64,000 nucleotides of DNA from Rossellomorea vietnamensis (GTDB lineage: Bacteria; Bacillota; Bacilli; Bacillales; Bacillaceae_B), in NCBI RefSeq assembly GCF_008180415.1, contig NZ_VTEI01000003.1, positions 643,556 to 707,555 on the forward strand. The letters run 5' to 3'. A program made the position numbers and the translations under genes. Position 1 is the first letter of the stretch. Each line of letters opens with the position of its first letter. Below the pieces are notes generated by a model. The model did no database searches. It had not been told where the DNA came from and worked only from the letters and a program-made list of their open reading frames with translations. Below, in pieces: positions 1-8,899 of this stretch.

Positions 1-495
1 GCGTCAGGAAACGAAACTATTATCATGGAGTCTAACGTGCGTTTTGATAAAAGAATGGTGGTCCGCGGTCAAACAAACCTGCCTGAGGGAAGCGTCATCC
101 AGGCTGGCCTGAAGGAATATCCAGATGCCGCTGCAATCGAACAAGTTATGGATGCCACAGCACAACCCTTAGAAGAATTCATACTGACTGACACAGGGGA
201 AGTTGGAGAGGACGGTACCTTCTTAATCGTTCTCAAAAGAGGAGATACTGAAAAAAGGTATCAGCTCATCGTTGAATTTCCTGCAGATTTACAGCCGCCC
301 GCCGTTCAAGAGAAATACGGCATATACGGGCAAAATATCGGGGACAGTGATGGTGCTTACCAATACGATAAAGACGGAAAGACCTATACAGGCATCATCA
401 GATTTGCACCAATACCTATGCCTTCCGATCACGGCTTCTATAGCGGTAAGATGAAGCTTAATTCTGACCCTTCCAAGGCAAAGCCCTTTTGGTGA
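1..495 (+). CDS. Hypothetical protein, 5' end outside window
   Basis: The frame is open from the first base of the window, and the first ATG at 25 has no ribosome binding site, so the true start lies upstream and this is the C-terminal part of a longer protein. The visible 164 residues are polar and rich in beta-prone segments, with no membrane span or cysteine and no family I recognise. It reads like an extracellular or envelope beta-sandwich domain, but that is inference from composition only. A clear intrinsic terminator follows the stop codon by about 90 bases, so it is the last gene of its transcript. Confidence 0.6.
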   Translation, partial: ASGNETIIMESNVRFDKRMVVRGQTNLPEGSVIQAGLKEYPDAAAIEQVMDATAQPLEEFILTDTGEVGEDGTFLIVLKRGDTEKRYQLIVEFPADLQPPAVQEKYGIYGQNIGDSDGAYQYDKDGKTYTGIIRFAPIPMPSDHGFYSGKMKLNSDPSKAKPFW

Positions 496-586
496 GGTTA
501 ATAAGTACTGTTATGTAAGGTCATTTTTAGTAACGATTAAAAAACCTACAAAAGAAGCATTTTATCTAAAATAGAATAATTTTCAG

Positions 587-622
587 AAGATCCCTGGCCG
601 GCTTAGGACCAGGGATCTTTTG
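587..622 (+). terminator. Intrinsic terminator
   Basis: Inverted repeat AGATCCCTGG / CCAGGGATCT with a loop of about 11 bases, followed by TTTTGATTT. It ends the transcript of the partial gene at the left edge. Confidence 0.8.
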
Positions 623-781
623 ATTTATTCTGATTTTCCCTTATGAATATATAGGTGTATACTCCCCTGAATCATTATTTAAAAATAATAATAATTATCA
701 AATAACAGAAGAGAACTATGATCAATTACCTATAATTTTCTTTTATTCTCAATACTTTCACTAGTCATACTTTTAAGTATT

Positions 782-810
782 TTGACAATGACAAAAAAAG
801 TAATTATTAT
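782..810 (+). promoter_or_regulatory. SigA-type promoter of dtpT
   Basis: A perfect TTGACA (782-787) is separated by 17 bases from TATTAT (805-810), with AGAGGAGG 7 bases before the dtpT start. The surrounding 496-781 stretch is AT-rich and holds only the upstream terminator and this promoter. Confidence 0.75.
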
Positions 811-839
811 AGTAAAGTATTTTCAGAGGAGGTACACAT

Positions 840-2330
840 ATGTCTAAATCAGATAAACAGAAGATTGTCGAGAGTGTCCCGCAAAAAGGATTCTTCGGGC
901 ACCCTAAAGGACTCTTCACGTTATTTTTCACAGAGTTCTGGGAGAGATTTTCTTACTATGGCATGAGAGCCATTCTTGTATTCTACATGTATTATGAGGT
1001 ATCAGAAGGCGGCCTTGGATTGGATGAAAACCTTGCCCTTTCCATTATGTCCATCTATGGTGCTTTGGTTTATATGTCCGGTGTCATCGGAGGCTGGCTG
1101 GCTGACCGGGTATTCGGCACATCTAAGGCAATATTCTACGGTGGAATATTGATCATGTTCGGTCATATTGCTTTAGCGATCCCTGGAAGCCTTTCCATGT
1201 TTTTTGTGTCAATGGTGTTCATTGTCATTGGTACAGGCCTGTTAAAGCCAAACGTGTCCAGTGTCGTCGGTGAAATGTATCCAGAAAGCGACAGCCGGCG
1301 CGACGCCGGGTTCAGCCTTTTCTATATGGGGATCAACCTTGGGGCCTTCCTGTCTCCGCTGATTACAGGGGCCCTTTCAGATTCCTACGGCTTTCACTGG
1401 GGCTTTGGAGCTGCAGCAGTCGGAATGCTGCTGGGATTAATCGTTTTTGTTATTACAAAGAAGAAAAACTTAGGGTTGGCAGGAACGTATGTCGGAAACC
1501 CGCTGACATCTTCTGAGAAGAAAAAGTACTCCACTATCATTGCCATAACGGTTATTCTTGTGGGTGGACTGCTGGCGTACTTGATTCCAAACGGTTTGTT
1601 CACGGTCAATATGTTTATTAACCTGATTGGATTCTTAGGGATCTTGATTCCGACTCTTTATTTCCTAGCTATGTACTTCAGCCCAAAAACAACGGAAGTA
1701 GAGCGCTCACGGGTCATCGCCTATATCCCGTTGTTCATTGCAGCTGTGATGTTCTGGGCAATCCAGGAACAGGGCTCAACCATCCTGGCCAGCTATGCTG
1801 ATAAAAGAACGGATCTTGAATTTGCAGGAATCACGATTTCTCCAGCATGGTTTCAATCTTTGAACCCCCTATTCATCATCATTCTGGCACCTGTCTTTGC
1901 TTGGATGTGGGTGAAACTGGGTGACCGCCAGCCAAATATTCCGCAAAAATTCTCTATGGGATTATTGTTTGCCGGGCTTTCTTTCCTAGTCATCCTTATC
2001 CCGGGCTACATCAGCGGAGATGCACTTGTAAGTCCTTTATGGCTGGTTCTCAGCTACTTTATCGTTGTGTTGGGTGAACTTCTTATTTCACCAGTGGGAC
2101 TTTCTGCAACCACTAAACTTGCGCCCGTCGCCTTCTCAGCTCAGACAATGAGCGTCTGGTTCCTGGCAAGCGCTGCGGCACAAGCATTGAACGCACAGCT
2201 TGTTAAGTTCTATACCCCCGCTAACGAAACCCTTTACTTTGGGTCCATCGGAGGCGCAGCCATACTGCTGGGTATCATTTTGTTCGTCATCGCCCCTATT
2301 ATCCAAAAGTTTATGAGGGGCATTAAATAG
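840..2330 (+). CDS. dtpT: POT/PTR2-family di- and tripeptide:proton symporter
   Basis: This 496-residue polytopic membrane protein of the POT family (major facilitator superfamily) imports di- and tripeptides with protons. The N-terminal signature FFTEFWERFSYYGMRA carries the ExxER-type motif used for proton coupling (residues about 30-45). The FYMGINLGAF segment near residue 160 is the second PTR2 signature. Length is normal for bacterial DtpT. The start is set by AGAGGAGGTACACAT. It is monocistronic, between its own promoter and a terminator. Family assignment is secure; exact peptide preference cannot be read from sequence. Confidence 0.93.
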   Translation: MSKSDKQKIVESVPQKGFFGHPKGLFTLFFTEFWERFSYYGMRAILVFYMYYEVSEGGLGLDENLALSIMSIYGALVYMSGVIGGWLADRVFGTSKAIFYGGILIMFGHIALAIPGSLSMFFVSMVFIVIGTGLLKPNVSSVVGEMYPESDSRRDAGFSLFYMGINLGAFLSPLITGALSDSYGFHWGFGAAAVGMLLGLIVFVITKKKNLGLAGTYVGNPLTSSEKKKYSTIIAITVILVGGLLAYLIPNGLFTVNMFINLIGFLGILIPTLYFLAMYFSPKTTEVERSRVIAYIPLFIAAVMFWAIQEQGSTILASYADKRTDLEFAGITISPAWFQSLNPLFIIILAPVFAWMWVKLGDRQPNIPQKFSMGLLFAGLSFLVILIPGYISGDALVSPLWLVLSYFIVVLGELLISPVGLSATTKLAPVAFSAQTMSVWFLASAAAQALNAQLVKFYTPANETLYFGSIGGAAILLGIILFVIAPIIQKFMRGIK

Positions 2331-2340
2331 TACAAATTAG

Positions 2341-2377
2341 AAAGCTTGAGGATTCCTCAGGCTTTTTTCTATTATAA
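2341..2377 (+). terminator. Intrinsic terminator of dtpT
   Basis: AAGCTTGAGG / CCTCAGGCTT stem with a three-base loop and a T tract, 10 bases after the dtpT stop. Confidence 0.8.
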
Positions 2378-2559
2378 AGGCACTTTTCTAAGGGATTGTT
2401 GCTTTTGAATGCTACTTTATCCTCCTCCCCATTTCCAGTAGAAAGATTGGAGCAGAAATCCATTATTTTAAAATAGGCTCAATCTTTGCGGAAGGCTGTT
2501 TCCGCAAAGATTGCTGCAAATGATAGGTAATGGATTTCCGCTCCGGGCGGGCGGTGAAG

Positions 2560-2875
2560 CAAAAGAGGAAGCGGCCGTTCAGCGACGTACAGATTTATGG
2601 GCTCTCGTATGAGATAAAGAAATCACGAAGAGCGTTAGCGATTCGATGATCATTTCCCTATAATTAAAAATAGCGATTTAAATTGGAATTCAATTAAGCA
2701 CAGAAAAAGTCCAGAACCCGACTTTTTCTCATAACTGCCTCTCAATTTGTAAGGAAATGATCTAGATGACTTATCTATATAAAGGGGAAAGGCCCCGCTC
2801 AGCGGCGTACAGATTTTAGGACACTCGCATGAGATAAAGGAATCACGGAGAGCGACAGCGATTCGATGATGACTT
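2560..2875. repeat. Two direct copies of an approximately 80-bp intergenic repeat
   Basis: The stretch 2574-2652 recurs at 2795-2872 with about 80% identity. Both run from TTCAGCGACGTACAGATTT or a close variant, through CGYATGAGATAAAG and AATCACG, to GCGATTCGATGAT, 220 bases apart. Related pieces occur at 33370-33432. The gene-free interval 2378-3275 holds only such repeats; short open frames within it overlap the repeats and have no ribosome binding site. Confidence 0.6.
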
Positions 2876-2899
2876 ATCGCAAGGAGGAGTCAGGGAAGT

Positions 2900-2985
2900 A
2901 AATGTTCCGTATCGAAAAAAAGGCGGTCTTTCCTTTTTTTCGATGCGGGTTATTTGACCCCGAGGGGCTGGGCGCTGCAAATAGA
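2900..2985 (+). repeat. Palindromic dispersed repeat, family P, single copy
   Basis: This unit has a 17-bp inner stem (CCGTATCGAAAAAAAGG against CCTTTTTTTCGATGCGG, one U.G pair) followed by the family core GGTTATTTGACCCCGAGGGGCT. Other copies lie at 18886-19064, 25404-25680 and 36228-36464. The inner stem sequence differs from those copies but still pairs. Confidence 0.7.
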
Positions 2986-3275
2986 TGCCCGCTAGTCCCG
3001 CATGAGATCTTCCGCCTGCAGCGAAGATCCTCATACGTAAAGAGAGTTGAAGGTGAAATTCCGTTAAAGCAACATTTACTTTTGCTTACCACAGGATATT
3101 CCCTGTAAATAATAGTGTTATTTTTCAGTGTTCATTTAAAATAGCAACAATGTTTACGAAAAGAGCCTTGCGGAAACAGCCTTTAAAAAAGAACTCTGTC
3201 GAAAACTCTATTGCAGAATTCCATTTCCAATCCTCAGCAACTGCATTAAACTATAGTTAAAAGGGAGGTTCCCCA

Positions 3276-4739
3276 ATGAAAATCTGGAAGCTAGCATCTT
3301 TAATTATTGGCAGTCTCATTACGCTTTTTCTGATTGTAACCGCTTTCAACTTTTTTACCATTCAATCTAAACAACCTGTTCCAGATCCTGAAAAAATCAA
3401 CTTTGATGAAGAAAAAGCTATTAAAAACCTCTCTGAGGCCATAACCTACAAAACCATTTCTTATCAAGACCGCAGTAAATTTGAACTTGAAGAGTTCCAG
3501 CGCTTCATCGATTTTTTAGATCGCACCTATCCCTCTGTTCATCGTGAATTGGACCTGGAAAGAGTCAATGATTATGCACTCCTATATACCTGGAAAGGCA
3601 ATGATTCTTCGAAAAAACCGATCGGCTTGACCAGCCATTATGATGTAGTTCCTGTCCTGCAAGGTACCGAGGAAAACTGGGATCATGACCCTTTCAGCGG
3701 CACGGTTTCGGGGGATAAGATCTGGGGACGGGGCACTCTCGACGATAAAATCGGGGTGATCGGAATTCTGCAAGCCCTTGAGCATCTGATAGACGAAGGG
3801 TTTCAGCCTGAAAGAGATATGTACTTCATGTTCGGGCATGATGAAGAAATCGGCGGAGAAGAAGGGGCAATGGCCATTGCAGCGTTACTGAAGGAAAGAG
3901 GCGTGCAGTTTGATTTTGTCCTCGATGAAGGAGGTGCCATAGTGGAAAACATGGTACCGGGTGTCAAGGCTCCCGTTGGTGTAGTAGGCATTTCGGAAAA
4001 AGGATCGGCGACTGCAAAACTTTCAATCGAGGGCAGCGGTGGACATTCCTCCCAGCCGCAGAGCCAGACCAATATCGGCAGAATTGCCGGTGCCATAGCC
4101 AAATTGGAGGAAACCCAGTTCCCAGAGGACCTTAAAGGGCCGGGAGAAGATTTATTTGAATATGCGGCCCCCGAAATGAATTTCGGGATGAAATATATAT
4201 TTTCTAATAAATTTATTTTTGAACCAATCATTGAGGAAGTTTTATTAAATGAGCCTGCTTCTGCAGCACTAATCAGAACGACAATCGCTCCAACGATTTT
4301 CCAGGCCGGGGAACAATACAATGCCCTCCCTGAGGAAGCAAGTGCCATCATCAACCTCCGCCTCATGCCTGGTGACTCTTTGGAAGATGTAAAAGAATTC
4401 ATTGAAAAAACTATTGAGGATGATGCCATAGCCGTTGAAGTGACGGGGAGCGAAGCAACAAAGGTATCTTCATTGAAAGGCAAGCCGTTCAATGCCATAC
4501 AGCAGGCAGCCAGGAATGTTTACAGCGAGGCTGTCATCGCCCCCTACCTGATGGTTGCCGGATCGGATGCTAAACATTATGACAGTGTTGCCGATAATAC
4601 GTACCGCTTTCTCCCTGTCCAGATCACTTCCGAAGACCTTAACCGGATGCACGGCACCAATGAGCATGTCAGCACAGAGAATTACCTTAATGCCGTAAAA
4701 TTTTATGTGGAGTTTGTTAAAGAAAGCAACCGATACTAA
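3276..4739 (+). CDS. M20-family metallopeptidase with N-terminal membrane anchor
   Basis: Zinc-dependent M20 (ArgE/DapE/CPG2/PM20D1-like) amidohydrolase of 487 residues. One hydrophobic segment (residues about 6-28) anchors it or exports it to the cell surface. Metal-site motifs are present in order: SHYDVVPV (about 119), WGRGTLDDK (about 150), GHDEEIGGEE (about 188) and DEGG (about 218), then a dimerisation-domain region and a late HGTNEHVS motif. The domain order and anchor resemble PM20D1-type carboxypeptidases. The substrate is probably a peptide or an N-acyl amino acid, which is inferred only. AAAGGGAGG lies 7 bases before the ATG; a terminator follows directly. Confidence 0.88.
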   Translation: MKIWKLASLIIGSLITLFLIVTAFNFFTIQSKQPVPDPEKINFDEEKAIKNLSEAITYKTISYQDRSKFELEEFQRFIDFLDRTYPSVHRELDLERVNDYALLYTWKGNDSSKKPIGLTSHYDVVPVLQGTEENWDHDPFSGTVSGDKIWGRGTLDDKIGVIGILQALEHLIDEGFQPERDMYFMFGHDEEIGGEEGAMAIAALLKERGVQFDFVLDEGGAIVENMVPGVKAPVGVVGISEKGSATAKLSIEGSGGHSSQPQSQTNIGRIAGAIAKLEETQFPEDLKGPGEDLFEYAAPEMNFGMKYIFSNKFIFEPIIEEVLLNEPASAALIRTTIAPTIFQAGEQYNALPEEASAIINLRLMPGDSLEDVKEFIEKTIEDDAIAVEVTGSEATKVSSLKGKPFNAIQQAARNVYSEAVIAPYLMVAGSDAKHYDSVADNTYRFLPVQITSEDLNRMHGTNEHVSTENYLNAVKFYVEFVKESNRY

Positions 4740-4741
4740 AT

Positions 4742-4777
4742 AAAAACCTGCTTCCAGACAAGGAAGCAGGTTTTTGA
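4742..4777 (+). terminator. Intrinsic terminator of M20 peptidase gene
   Basis: Stem AAACCTGCTTCC / GGAAGCAGGTTTTT around AGACAA, immediately after the stop codon. Confidence 0.88.
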
Positions 4778-4964
4778 TTTTTATAAAGTGATGGGGAGTC
4801 ACCACTTTTCACAACCTGTTTTCGTATATTGCTGCTTTCGGGAAAATCCCAAGATCAGGATTCCCATTTCCAAATATTGATATTTCTTCAGAAGTAGTAC
4901 CAAAGAAAAGAGCCTTTTCAAAAGGGGTTCTAAGAGTTAAGAAAAGTACCCTGTCAATTCAAGG

Positions 4965-5669
4965 TCAATTTGGAAGGTTGTCATTAAGATGGCGGTTGTT
5001 AGCGATATCCTCCTTGCCGTCCAAAAGATGCGTCATGCCGCGGACCAGGGTATCATCTTCAAGAAGGCTCCAGAGGTGATATCCAAAGTCTTCTCTTTTC
5101 AAAAGAACTTCTTCCAAAACCTGAACTGTACCAAAGTCATTTAGCTCGTGCGCACGCTTGATTGTTTTTCTCATCATACCCTGAATTTTGATCTCATGTT
5201 CCAGATCATTGCGAAGGTAATCCCTCATTGTGTAACGGCCTTCCACTTCGTGTTTAATATAGGAAATTTCATGCTGTGTAACAGGATGGGCAGTAGGCAC
5301 GACACCAAGCCTTGCAACACGCTCACCTACCATATCAATGTGCTTCTCAGTTACATCGATATGTTCATCCAGAATATGATGAAGACTTCCAAATGATTCG
5401 GCACCTTCTGTGAGCCAATGATGCTTGGTGTATTGATGTAACGCCACGTTTAAAGCACACAAATGTTCATCAAGCATCAATCCCATCTCCAGCCTGGTTT
5501 CATAAGGAAGGCTTATTCCGCTTCCTTCCTTTCTGGCTGTTCGAGGCTCCTGTCTTAGGATCATTTCATTTGAATGCTGGTTCATGTGGCCGGGCATGTT
5601 CGGGTCAAACCCTGACTTCGATAGCTTGAATTCGTCATGGGAGAATCCTTGATTATCATGGGTCTGCAT
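4965..5669 (-). CDS. Dps/ferritin-like protein with long N-terminal extension
   Basis: Residues about 60-205 match the Dps four-helix fold: LNVALHQYTKHHW contributes the conserved His-Trp of the first helix, and HHILDEHIDVTEKHID carries the HxxxDxxxExxD-like ferroxidase ligands. Dps-type proteins store iron and protect DNA from peroxide. The protein has 234 residues against about 150-180 for typical Dps; the extra part is a polar, Met/His/Gln-rich N-terminal region of about 60 residues with no recognised domain. AGAGG lies upstream of the ATG. It is divergent from the haloperoxidase-type gene, and both would fit oxidative stress. Whether it assembles as a dodecamer is unknown. Confidence 0.8.
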   Translation of the reverse strand: MQTHDNQGFSHDEFKLSKSGFDPNMPGHMNQHSNEMILRQEPRTARKEGSGISLPYETRLEMGLMLDEHLCALNVALHQYTKHHWLTEGAESFGSLHHILDEHIDVTEKHIDMVGERVARLGVVPTAHPVTQHEISYIKHEVEGRYTMRDYLRNDLEHEIKIQGMMRKTIKRAHELNDFGTVQVLEEVLLKREDFGYHLWSLLEDDTLVRGMTHLLDGKEDIANNRHLNDNLPN

Positions 5670-5828
5670 TTGTCGTTACCTCTTTTCGGGGGAATTTTTA
5701 CTTCTTTATTGTCCATATACTCTGTGTAAGTTATTCAGGATTTTTCACTCTCTTTCGTCAACCCCATTACTCCCACCTACTCCCCAGCCCCTCCAACTTC
5801 ATACTATAAGGAAAGGAGGTGAATTTAT

Positions 5829-6725
5829 ATGAGAGAACCTTATTTACTATGGTCTGAAACCCCCTATGCCGGGGAAAGCGGGCCCCCTGGGAATCCCGTT
5901 ACACCCTCTGCTGGTTCATGGCCCCTTCTTTTCTTGAAGCGGCAGCTGGATGGGGACATTGTTACTCCCGAAGGAAAGGAAGTTGAGCGGTTTCTCAAAC
6001 ATCCGAATATGATCGATTTTGAAAGAGAGCTCAAAGTGGTCAAGAAGACCTTGAATACACTGACTGAAACGTAAAAAAAAATCGCTGTCTATTATGGAAG
6101 CGGAGTTCCTACTAAACAATGGACACCCGTGATAGACCGGCTGATCGACACCTATAACGTCTCCCCTACTGCTGCAGCCCAGATACAGGGTTACATCCAC
6201 GGAGCTGTTAATGATGCCATGGTCGTCACCTGGGATCTGAAGTATAAATGGGATGTGGCGAGGCCCAATCAGTATGACCAAACACTGGAAACATTGATTT
6301 GTACGCCGCGTTTCCCAACTTATCCTTCTGGGCATGCCGTCATGTCCGGATGCGCAGAAACTGTTTTAAGTTATTTCTTCCCACGAGAGGCACGCAAGTT
6401 GAATAAAGTAGCAGAAGATGATGCCGACAGCAGGCTCTTTGGAGGCGTTCATTTTCCTTCAGACAATAGCGAGGGCCTCCGGTTAGGCAGGACAATTGGC
6501 AAAGTGGTCATCAACCATATTAAACGCCAGCCTGGATTTGATCCGCATATGGTATCTCACAGCTATAAAAACGCTAACCTGCTTCCTGAAGATTACCGTC
6601 AATTCATTCCATATGATTTTCCACTCGACTGCTCATCTTTAGTGATCGGAGAGGAAGATAGCCGACGGAAGAAGCCGCTGCAGAATCTTGATGCACCAAA
6701 GCCTTTTCTTAAGAAACTGAGTTAA
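5829..6725 (+). pseudogene. Vanadium-dependent haloperoxidase/PAP2-type protein, interrupted by in-frame TAA
   Basis: The reading frame has an excellent ribosome binding site (AAAGGAGG) and would encode 298 residues, but a TAA at 6072-6074 splits it into 81 and about 216 codons in the same frame. The downstream part continues directly as KKIAVYYGSG, so the stop most simply replaces a Gln codon (CAA to TAA). The C-terminal part keeps the vanadate/phosphate pocket of the PAP2 superfamily: KWDVARP, YPSGHAVMSG, and DSRLFGGVHFPSD with the catalytic His. Vanadium haloperoxidases oxidise halides with hydrogen peroxide. The gene is called broken unless readthrough or a sequence error is shown. Confidence 0.8.
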
Positions 6726-6732
6726 GCTTTTT

Positions 6733-6758
6733 AAACCTTCTCGCGGGAAGGTTTTTTT
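6733..6758 (+). terminator. Intrinsic terminator
   Basis: AAACCTTC / GGAAGGTTT stem followed by seven T, 8 bases after the haloperoxidase-type frame. Confidence 0.85.
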
Positions 6759-6907
6759 GTTCACTTCATGCTTGGGCGCTAAGTATATGGATGTGTCCTC
6801 ATCACCCTCGGCTAATCATGAAATATAGCGGCCTGACTTGAGGATTGGAGCGCGCCTGTTTCTTGAGCCGGGTAGTGTGAGATAGACCGGGCAGTGGTTT
6901 GTTGGGG

Positions 6908-7130
6908 GGAGCGCTGTTTTTGCCGAGCGAGGGACATCTTCTTTCGGTTTTCCCACTTTGATGTACCTCGCTTGCCGAGCAAAGTACATTATCTTTCGGT
7001 TTTCCCGATTTGATGTACCTCGCTTCCCGGGCGAAGTACATTATCTTTTGGTTTTCCCGATTTGATGTACCTCGCTTGCCGGGCGAGGTACATTACCTTT
7101 CATTTTTCAGCTTCAGATGTACCTCGCTCC
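6908..7130. repeat. 52-bp tandem hairpin repeat (family T)
   Basis: GATGTACCTCG begins at 6960, 7012, 7064 and 7116, an exact 52-base period, with a degenerate unit before it from about 6908. Each full unit contains a hairpin, perfect in the third copy (TGTACCTCGC / GCGAGGTACA), and a conserved linker close to TTATCTTTCGGTTTTCCC. A two-unit array of the same family and period lies at 17281-17372. There is no gene in 6726-7175. Confidence 0.85.
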
Positions 7131-7135
7131 ATACC

Positions 7136-7171
7136 AAAAAATCCCGCACAAGTTAGAGTGCGGGATTTTTA
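7136..7171 (-). terminator. Intrinsic terminator of folE-SDR operon (bidirectional)
   Basis: AAATCCCGCAC / GTGCGGGATTT stem with A and T runs on either side. It directly follows the stop of the minus-strand SDR gene. Confidence 0.85.
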
Positions 7172-7175
7172 CAAT

Positions 7176-7946
7176 TCAGGAATGCAGCAGCCCATTGCGG
7201 CTGACAACATTGATGCCTCCAGAGGCTGAGATGACACTTCCCGTGATAAGGTCAGAGTTCTCATCACACAGGAAGCCGACGAGACGTGAAATATCCTCCC
7301 CAGTGCCAGACCTGCCGATGGGCGTCCGATCGTCCTTCAGACCCCTGGCAGATTCAATGGAAGACTCTTTCATTTCACCCCTGATGTCGCCTGGGCATAT
7401 CATATTAGCTGTGATGCCATACTCGGCTTCTTCCAAAGCAATGGATCTTGTTAGTGAAACCAGTCCCACCTTTGCTGCACTGAAGGCTGAACGGTAGATC
7501 CATCCAGGTGAGTGCTCGGCATCCTGGAAGCCATAATTGACGATCCTGCCGAATTTTTGCCTTCTCATGATCGGTACAGCGAGTTTCAGAAAATGAAAAA
7601 CGGCCGTCAAATTCCCGTTGATCATTTCTTCCCACTCATGATCCTCATAATCAATCAGTTTTTTGCGCTCAAAAATATAAGGACCGGCGTTATTGACAAG
7701 ATAATCAATGCGGCCAAACCGGCCCATAGCTTGATCAATGATGTTTTTGATATCTTCCTTTTTGGTAATATCGCCTTGAACAAACTGAAGCTGCTCAAGA
7801 AAGGGAGCCCATTCTTGTTTTAACTGTTCAACCCTCTCAATATCGCTCCTGAAATTGACCGTCACAGAGCAGCCCCGCTTAAGGAATTGCTCGGTCACTT
7901 TTTTCCCAAGCCCTTTGGAACCGGCAGTGATCACTGCGTGTCTCAT
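7176..7946 (-). CDS. SDR-family protein next to folE, canonical catalytic Ser/Tyr absent
   Basis: A 256-residue Rossmann protein of the short-chain dehydrogenase/reductase family. The start is taken at the ATG at 7946, preceded by AGGTGAG, which gives the usual SDR N-terminus MRHAVITAGSKGLG; the longer frame has no such site. The cofactor motif AGSKGLG and NNAG are present. The YxxxK motif reads FSAAK, and the region where the catalytic Ser is expected reads IVNYGF. It is downstream of folE on the same strand (48 bases), so a pterin reductase role (FolM-like) is possible, but the altered active site argues for caution. A terminator follows. Confidence 0.75.
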   Translation of the reverse strand: MRHAVITAGSKGLGKKVTEQFLKRGCSVTVNFRSDIERVEQLKQEWAPFLEQLQFVQGDITKKEDIKNIIDQAMGRFGRIDYLVNNAGPYIFERKKLIDYEDHEWEEMINGNLTAVFHFLKLAVPIMRRQKFGRIVNYGFQDAEHSPGWIYRSAFSAAKVGLVSLTRSIALEEAEYGITANMICPGDIRGEMKESSIESARGLKDDRTPIGRSGTGEDISRLVGFLCDENSDLITGSVISASGGINVVSRNGLLHS

Positions 7947-7994
7947 TTTTCTCACCTGCACTATCGACATTATCATTTAGGTTTATCGGCCCTG

Positions 7995-8633
7995 CTATCT
8001 ATTCAAAAGGGATAGAAATTCCATCCTGTTCTCCGTCTTCTCTGAGTAAATTCCCCTGACCGCCGTAGTCGTCGTGGAAGCAGTCGACTTCTTGATGCCG
8101 CGGCCGCACATGCACATATGTTTAGCTTCAACCACGACCATCACACCTTGCGGCTCAAGAACCTCCTCGACCGCCTGAGCGATTTCATTCGTCAGTCTTT
8201 CCTGTACCTGAAAACGCTTGGCATACCCTTCAACCAGGCGGCCGATTTTGGATAAGCCCGTAATTTTTTTGTCTGGTACATAGCCTACGTGGGCGACACC
8301 AAAGAAAGGAGCGAAATGATGCTCGCACATCGAATGGAACTCGATATCTTTTACCATCACTAATTCTTTATGGTCAACATCGAACACTTTTTCCAAATGC
8401 GTTTTCGGGTCTTCACGATAGCCCTCTGTATACTCCAGGAATGCTTTTAGTACACGGAAGGGTGTTTCCTGCAGACCATCACGATCCGGATCATCACCGC
8501 ATATCTCAATCAAATTCTTGATTCCATCCATATATTGCTGCGCCTTAATTATATCTCTATCTATATCCCCAGAAGTGCCTTTAAACAAATCCTGGAGTTT
8601 TTGAAGCATGAATTGATCTTCGGTCATCAACAT
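7995..8633 (-). CDS. folE: GTP cyclohydrolase I
   Basis: Converts GTP to 7,8-dihydroneopterin triphosphate, the first step of tetrahydrofolate/pterin synthesis, in the cytoplasm. The classic type-I motifs are visible: CEHHFAPFFG for zinc and catalysis, GLSKIGRLVE, RFQVQERLT, and a second zinc Cys in HMCMCGRG. Start chosen at the ATG at 8633, preceded by GGAGAG at 7 bases; a GTG 15 bases upstream is less well placed. Length 212 residues is normal for the family with a short N-terminal helix. First gene of a two-gene unit with the SDR protein rather than in the mtrAB/men context seen in some bacilli. Confidence 0.93.
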   Translation of the reverse strand: MLMTEDQFMLQKLQDLFKGTSGDIDRDIIKAQQYMDGIKNLIEICGDDPDRDGLQETPFRVLKAFLEYTEGYREDPKTHLEKVFDVDHKELVMVKDIEFHSMCEHHFAPFFGVAHVGYVPDKKITGLSKIGRLVEGYAKRFQVQERLTNEIAQAVEEVLEPQGVMVVVEAKHMCMCGRGIKKSTASTTTTAVRGIYSEKTENRMEFLSLLNR

Positions 8634-8783
8634 AATAAATCTCTCCACTCTCTATTATGAAATAAAACCTTAAGCATCAAACTTACGGTTTCATGTTATA
8701 CATACTATATCACAAATTCCTGCAACCTTTGATAATCAGTATACTCTTGAAAAACATTACCAAACATTTTAGCACGTTAAAGC

Positions 8784-8811
8784 ACTTAGAGGGACAGTCC
8801 CTTTTAGTGCT
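8784..8811. other. Hairpin in the folE / amidinohydrolase intergenic region
   Basis: GCACTTAGAGGGA pairs with TCCCTTTTAGTGC (one G.U) around a three-base loop. There is no T tract, so it is not a standard terminator. It lies about 90 bases before the chosen start of the amidinohydrolase gene, so a leader structure or operator is possible. Confidence 0.45.
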
Positions 8812-8899
8812 GTAGTGTGTTGGAATGCCAAAAAAGGATAAATATTATCTCCCTGTTCAGTCTATCCTAAGGGTAAATTCATTTATGAGGAGAGTTCTT

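Noticed and set aside
578..592. CodY-box-like sequence AATTTTCAGAAGATC
   Set aside because: Two mismatches to the consensus, but it lies in the terminator of the previous gene and about 190 bases from the dtpT promoter, so a regulatory role is doubtful.
2902..3108. 68-codon open frame
   Set aside because: Made of the palindromic dispersed repeat; similar frames arise at other repeat copies.
3803..4498. 231-codon open frame on the minus strand
   Set aside because: Lies entirely antisense to the M20 peptidase, has no ribosome binding site, and its Ser/Pro-rich composition is what the opposite strand of a normal gene gives.
6908..7130. CRISPR array
   Set aside because: The 52-base units are contiguous and almost wholly conserved, with no unique spacers and no cas genes nearby.
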